Origin: an uncultured Lachnospiraceae bacterium
Lineage (GTDB): Bacteria > Bacillota > Clostridia > Lachnospirales > Lachnospiraceae
NCBI GenBank assembly: GCA_910576535.1
Contig: CAJTKK010000005.1
Location: 1 to 64,000 of the forward strand
Direction: 5' to 3'
Length of the DNA: 64,000 nt
Under the pieces are notes generated by a model. That model was not told the DNA's origin, did not search any database, and was given only the letters and a program-made list of their open reading frames with translations. Below, in pieces: positions 60,263-64,000 of the stretch (position 1 is its first letter; each line of letters starts with the position of its first letter). The position numbers and the translations under genes were made by a program.

Positions 60263-62902
60263 TTAGGATAGCTGCCCGTCCAGCGCTTTCGCCGCTTCCT
60301 CAACCGCTTTTTCAATTCCTGCCGGGTTTTTGCCGCCGGCCTGAGCCATATTCGGCCTGCCGCCGCCGCCTCCGCCTACAAACGAGGCAATCTTTTTGAT
60401 TAGATTACCCGCATGGGCGCCTTTTGCCATCGCCTCCTGTGTCGCAAATGCAACCAGGTTTACCTTGCCGTCCAGGTCGGAAATGAGTACGATAACGCCT
60501 TCTCCCAGTTTTGCTTTCAACTGATCCCCCAGATCCCTGAGACCGTTCATATCCACGCCGGATACCTTCGCTGCCAGCAATTTTACGCCTTTGATATCCT
60601 GCACCTTGTCCATGACATCCCCCAAAGCATCTTTGGCCGCCTTGCTCTTTAGGGATTCGTTCTCTCCCTGAAGGGCTTTTATCTCCGCCATTAGATGCTC
60701 CAGGCGTTCCACAAGGCCTGCCGGGACAGTTTTTACTGCTTTTGCAGCCTGTGCAAGAATCTGCTCTGCCTCTTCATAATATTTTAATACTCCGTTTCCA
60801 GTCAGGGCTTCGATCCTTCTTACCCCTGCCGCCACTCCGCTTTCGGATAATATTTTAAAGTTGGCAATCATGCCCGTATTGGCTACATGAGTGCCTCCGC
60901 AAAGTTCGGTGGAAAAATCCCCCATTTTGACCACGCGCACCGTCTCACCGTATTTTTCCCCAAACAATGCCATTGCACCGCTTTTTTTCGCCTCTTCAAT
61001 AGACATCACGCTAGTTATGACCGGAAGGCTTTCTGCAATCTGTTCTTGAACAATCTTTTCTGTCTTCGCAATTTCTTCCTTTGTCATGGCGGAAAAATGG
61101 CTGAAGTCAAAACGCAGTCTTTCCCCGTCCACATAAGAACCCGCCTGCTCCACATGGGTGCCAAGGACTGTCCTTAAGGCCTTCTGCAGCAAATGGGTGG
61201 CGCTATGGTTTTTACATGTATCCAAACGCCTCCCCGCATCCACTGCAAGCGCCGCCCGGTCCCCAACTTTTAACATTCCCTTCGTCACTTTTCCAATATG
61301 GCCTACCTTGCCGCCCAGCATTTTTACCGTATCCACTACTTCAAATTCACCGTCCGGCGTAACAATCCTGCCAATATCCGCACATTGGCCGCCCATGGTG
61401 GCATAAAAAGGAGTCTCTTCCACAAAAACCGTGCCGCTCTCCCCATCGGTCAATGCTTCCACAATTTCTGTTTCTGTCGTCAGCACGGTAATGACAGAAT
61501 CATGAGCCAGCCTGTCATACCCTACAAATTCAGTGGTAATATTAGGATCTATGGATTCATACACCGTCACGTCCGCCCCCATATAGTTCGTCGTCTTGCG
61601 CGCCAAACGGGCTTTTACCTTCTGTTCTTCCATCGCCTCCGTAAATCCTTTTTCCTCTACAGAAAATCCTTTTTCCTCCAGAATTTCCTTCGTCAGGTCA
61701 AGAGGGAATCCATAGGTATCATACAGTTTAAAGGCTTCGCTTCCTGACAGCTCTTTTTTTCCTTCCTTTTCCATAACGGCTTCCATCTCCGCTAAAATCG
61801 AAAGCCCCTGGTCAATGGTTTTATTAAACTTACTCTCTTCCTGCGTCAGCACATTAAAAATAAACTCTTTCTTCTCTTCCAGTTCCGGATAGCCGTCCTT
61901 GCTGCCTTCTATTACTGTATTGCCCAGGTTTGCAAGGAACTGCCCTTCCATACCCAAAAGCCTCCCATGCCTTGCAGCACGGCGGATAATGCGCCGCAGC
62001 ACATAACCCCGCCCTTCGTTAGCAGGCATAATGCCGTCAGAAATCATGAAGGTTGCAGAACGGATATGATCAGTCACAATGCGGATGGATACATCCCACT
62101 CATACTTTTCTTTATATTTTTTTTCTGAAAGCTCACAGACTTTATTGCGCAGCGCCTGAATCGTATCCACATCAAAGATCGAATCCACATCCTGCACCAC
62201 CGTTGCCAGACGTTCCAAGCCCATGCCGGTATCAATATTTTTCTGCTCCAATTCAGAGTAGTTCCCTTTGCCGTCGTTATCGAACTGGGTAAATACATTA
62301 TTCCACACTTCAATATAGCGGTCACAGTCACAGCCTACCGTACAGCCCGGTTTCCCGCAGCCATATTTTTCCCCTCTGTCATAATAAATTTCCGAGCAGG
62401 GGCCGCAAGGACCGGAACCATGCTCCCAGAAATTATCCGCTTTCCCAAAGCGGAAAATCCGCTCCGGCGCAATGCCGATTTCTTTATTCCAGATCCGGAA
62501 AGCTTCATCATCGTCCTCATAAACGGAAGGATAAAGCCTGTCTGGATCCAGCCCGACCACTTCCGTCAGGAATTCCCAGCTCCAGCGTATCGCTTCCTGC
62601 TTAAAATAATCCCCAAAGGAGAAATTGCCCAGCATTTCAAAAAATGTCCCATGCCTTGCCGTCTTGCCGATATTCTCAATATCGCCGGTACGGATACATT
62701 TCTGACATGTCGTCACCCTTCTTTTCGGCGGTATCTCCTGCCCTGTAAAATACGGTTTTAAAGGAGCCATGCCAGAATTAATCAATAACAGGCTGTTGTC
62801 ATTATGGGGAACCAGCGAAAAGCTTTTCATTGCCAAATGCCCTTTGCTCTCGAAGAATTCCAAAAACATCCTTCTTAACTCATTTACTCCATATTGTTTC
62901 AT
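60263..62902 (-). CDS. alaS: Alanyl-tRNA synthetase
   Basis: Charges tRNA-Ala and edits mischarged Ser and Gly. 879 residues, standard for bacteria. Class II core: MFLEFFESKGHLAMKSFSLV, RVTTCQKCIRTGDIENIGKT, RHGTFFEMLGNFSFGDYFKQ (motif 2) and RIIRRAARHG. The editing domain has NHSATHLLQKALR (HxxxH) and FSTELCGGTHVANTG (C and H). The C-terminal C-Ala domain ends FVGGGGGGRPNMAQAGGKNP. No T-box is seen upstream. Confidence 0.97.
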   Translation of the reverse strand: MKQYGVNELRRMFLEFFESKGHLAMKSFSLVPHNDNSLLLINSGMAPLKPYFTGQEIPPKRRVTTCQKCIRTGDIENIGKTARHGTFFEMLGNFSFGDYFKQEAIRWSWEFLTEVVGLDPDRLYPSVYEDDDEAFRIWNKEIGIAPERIFRFGKADNFWEHGSGPCGPCSEIYYDRGEKYGCGKPGCTVGCDCDRYIEVWNNVFTQFDNDGKGNYSELEQKNIDTGMGLERLATVVQDVDSIFDVDTIQALRNKVCELSEKKYKEKYEWDVSIRIVTDHIRSATFMISDGIMPANEGRGYVLRRIIRRAARHGRLLGMEGQFLANLGNTVIEGSKDGYPELEEKKEFIFNVLTQEESKFNKTIDQGLSILAEMEAVMEKEGKKELSGSEAFKLYDTYGFPLDLTKEILEEKGFSVEEKGFTEAMEEQKVKARLARKTTNYMGADVTVYESIDPNITTEFVGYDRLAHDSVITVLTTETEIVEALTDGESGTVFVEETPFYATMGGQCADIGRIVTPDGEFEVVDTVKMLGGKVGHIGKVTKGMLKVGDRAALAVDAGRRLDTCKNHSATHLLQKALRTVLGTHVEQAGSYVDGERLRFDFSHFSAMTKEEIAKTEKIVQEQIAESLPVITSVMSIEEAKKSGAMALFGEKYGETVRVVKMGDFSTELCGGTHVANTGMIANFKILSESGVAAGVRRIEALTGNGVLKYYEEAEQILAQAAKAVKTVPAGLVERLEHLMAEIKALQGENESLKSKAAKDALGDVMDKVQDIKGVKLLAAKVSGVDMNGLRDLGDQLKAKLGEGVIVLISDLDGKVNLVAFATQEAMAKGAHAGNLIKKIASFVGGGGGGRPNMAQAGGKNPAGIEKAVEEAAKALDGQLS

Positions 62903-63077
62903 AATTATCTATGTTCCTTTCTTTTGTCTTCCTCATTTCCATGGGCTTCGTTCCCCCGGAAGATACGGAAAATAACGCACAATCCTCAGAAAGCCTGCCG
63001 GTTTTCCCCTTATCCGTGCGCAGCCGCGCATCCTTCCGGGTTCCCTTTATCCCAGGGGATTGCATGGCAGTTTTCTG
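62903..63077 (-). other. Leader region between glycyl-tRNA synthetase gene and alaS
   Basis: It contains a possible long-range stem CCGGAAG/CTTCCGG (63042-63036 and 62964-62958 on the minus strand) around GC-rich sequence. No T-box motif GGTGGTACCGCG is present. A 61-codon frame here lacks support. Confidence 0.35.
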
Positions 63078-64000
63078 TTAAAAAGTAAATTTATCCGCAA
63101 AGTACGCATCCAGATCAGCAATGGCAACTCTCTCCTGTTCCATGGAATCCCTAAAACGTACGGTAACACAGCCGTCCGTTTCCGATTCAAAATCGTAGGT
63201 AACACAAAACGGAGTACCGATTTCATCCTGTCTGCGGTATCTCTTTCCAATGTTTCCCCTGTCATCAAATTCGCAGTTATATTTTTTGGATAATTGGGCA
63301 AAAATCTTTTCCGCCCCTTCGTTCAGTTTTTTGGAAAGCGGCAGTACACCGATTTTGACTGGAGCTAACGCCGGATGGAAATGCAGCACGGTACGCACAT
63401 CCCCTTCCCCGATTTCCTCTTCGTCATAAGCAGCGCAAAGAAAAGCAAGCACCACTCTGTCCGCACCCAAAGAAGGTTCGATCACATATGGCACATATCT
63501 CGTATTTTTTATATCGTCAAAATATGTCAGATCCTGCCCGGAAGTATTCTGATGCTGGGTCAGGTCATAATCAGTCCTGTCTGCAATCCCCCATAATTCC
63601 CCCCAACCGAAAGGAAACAGGAATTCAATATCCGTTGTTGCTTTGGAGTAGAAAGAAAGTTCTTCTTGATCGTGGTCCCTGACGCGCATCTCTTCCTCTT
63701 TCATCCCCAGTTTTTTCAACCAGTCAATACAAAATTGTTTCCAATATGCAAACCATTCCAAATCCGTATCCGGCTCGCAGAAAAACTCCAGTTCCATCTG
63801 TTCAAATTCTCTTGTACGGAATGTAAAATTGCCCGGTGTAATCTCATTCCGGAAGGATTTTCCAATCTGTCCTATGCCAAAAGGGATCTTCTTTCTGGAA
63901 GTCCTCTGTACATTTTTAAAGTTAACAAATATCCCCTGTGCGGTCTCCGGCCTTAAGTATACCGTATTCTTTGCATCCTCTGTTACTCCTTGGAAAGTCT
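63078..64000 (-). CDS. glyS: Glycyl-tRNA synthetase (homodimeric type), truncated at the window edge
   Basis: An open frame runs from the stop at 63078 through the right edge. The visible 307 or so residues cover the class II core and the anticodon-binding domain. The upstream part reads TVYLRPETAQGIFVNFKNVQ, IGQIGKSFRNEITPGNF and TFRTREFEQMELEFF (motif 2), then YVIEPSLGADRVVLAFL (motif 3), and VKIGVLPLSKKLNEGAEKIF for the anticodon domain. This is the eukaryote-like alpha2 form found in many Gram-positives. The N-terminal part and start lie outside the window. Confidence 0.95.
   Translation of the reverse strand, partial: TFQGVTEDAKNTVYLRPETAQGIFVNFKNVQRTSRKKIPFGIGQIGKSFRNEITPGNFTFRTREFEQMELEFFCEPDTDLEWFAYWKQFCIDWLKKLGMKEEEMRVRDHDQEELSFYSKATTDIEFLFPFGWGELWGIADRTDYDLTQHQNTSGQDLTYFDDIKNTRYVPYVIEPSLGADRVVLAFLCAAYDEEEIGEGDVRTVLHFHPALAPVKIGVLPLSKKLNEGAEKIFAQLSKKYNCEFDDRGNIGKRYRRQDEIGTPFCVTYDFESETDGCVTVRFRDSMEQERVAIADLDAYFADKFTF

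Noticed and set aside
62903..63077. T-box upstream of alaS
   Set aside because: No GGTGGTACCGCG sequence and no T-tract terminator in this interval.

Overview
The window reads as chromosomal DNA of an anaerobic Gram-positive bacterium of the class Clostridia, most likely a Lachnospiraceae-type gut organism. This is an inference from gene content: a six-gene Rnf complex with its own ApbE, a sodium-pump decarboxylase operon, ATP-dependent PEP carboxykinase, a T-box controlled pheST operon, SpoIID and SleB family cell-wall proteins, and the cmk-ispH-S1 block. No rRNA or tRNA gene was seen. Nearly all genes lie on the minus strand. The plus-strand genes are a LysR regulator, citrate synthase, an AP2-like orphan, apbE and an exonuclease-like gene.

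Layout. 1-1053: accessory-looking edge with a truncated phage Rha-like gene, a ribbon-helix-helix protein and a 48-residue protein. 1181-9507: queA, an M18 aminopeptidase, pheT, pheS, then a 353-bp array of four 88-bp tandem units between pheS and its T-box, and a YihY membrane protein that carries the pheST promoter in its 3' end. 9600-12367: a SpoIID-domain protein and a probable 6S RNA. 12468-19664: a siroheme and sulfur island with precorrin-2 dehydrogenase, an iron or corrinoid-type ABC importer, an 858-residue CoA-disulfide reductase/rhodanese/siroheme reductase fusion and a divergent LysR gene. 19923-27505: PEP carboxykinase, Xaa-Pro aminopeptidase, citrate synthase, a small membrane protein and threonine synthase. 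27703-32069: SleB-like hydrolase, AP2-like orphan with a folded leader, GH25 lysozyme and apbE with a 13-codon upstream ORF.

32446-37556: rnfCDGEAB. 37723-44882: RNase H-like exonuclease, CheR, S1 protein, ispH, cmk, a flavoprotein and an RpiR regulator. 45028-50385: a biotin-dependent operon with two carboxyltransferases, a biotin carrier and the beta and gamma subunits of a sodium pump. 50522-56428: two D-Ala-D-Ala carboxypeptidases, scpA and scpB, a metallophosphoesterase and a membrane protein. 56455-60001: rpsU and a nucleoside salvage cluster (deoB, cdd, deoC, udp). 60152-64000: alaS and a truncated glycyl-tRNA synthetase gene.

Connections. ApbE should attach FMN to the SGAT and TGAT motifs of RnfG and RnfD. 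The precorrin-2 dehydrogenase supplies a late siroheme step and the neighbouring fusion protein carries siroheme-type cysteines. Citrate synthase, PEP carboxykinase and the biotin operon all act around oxaloacetate. Several intergenic regions hold structured repeats that no coding gene explains; they are the least understood part of the window.
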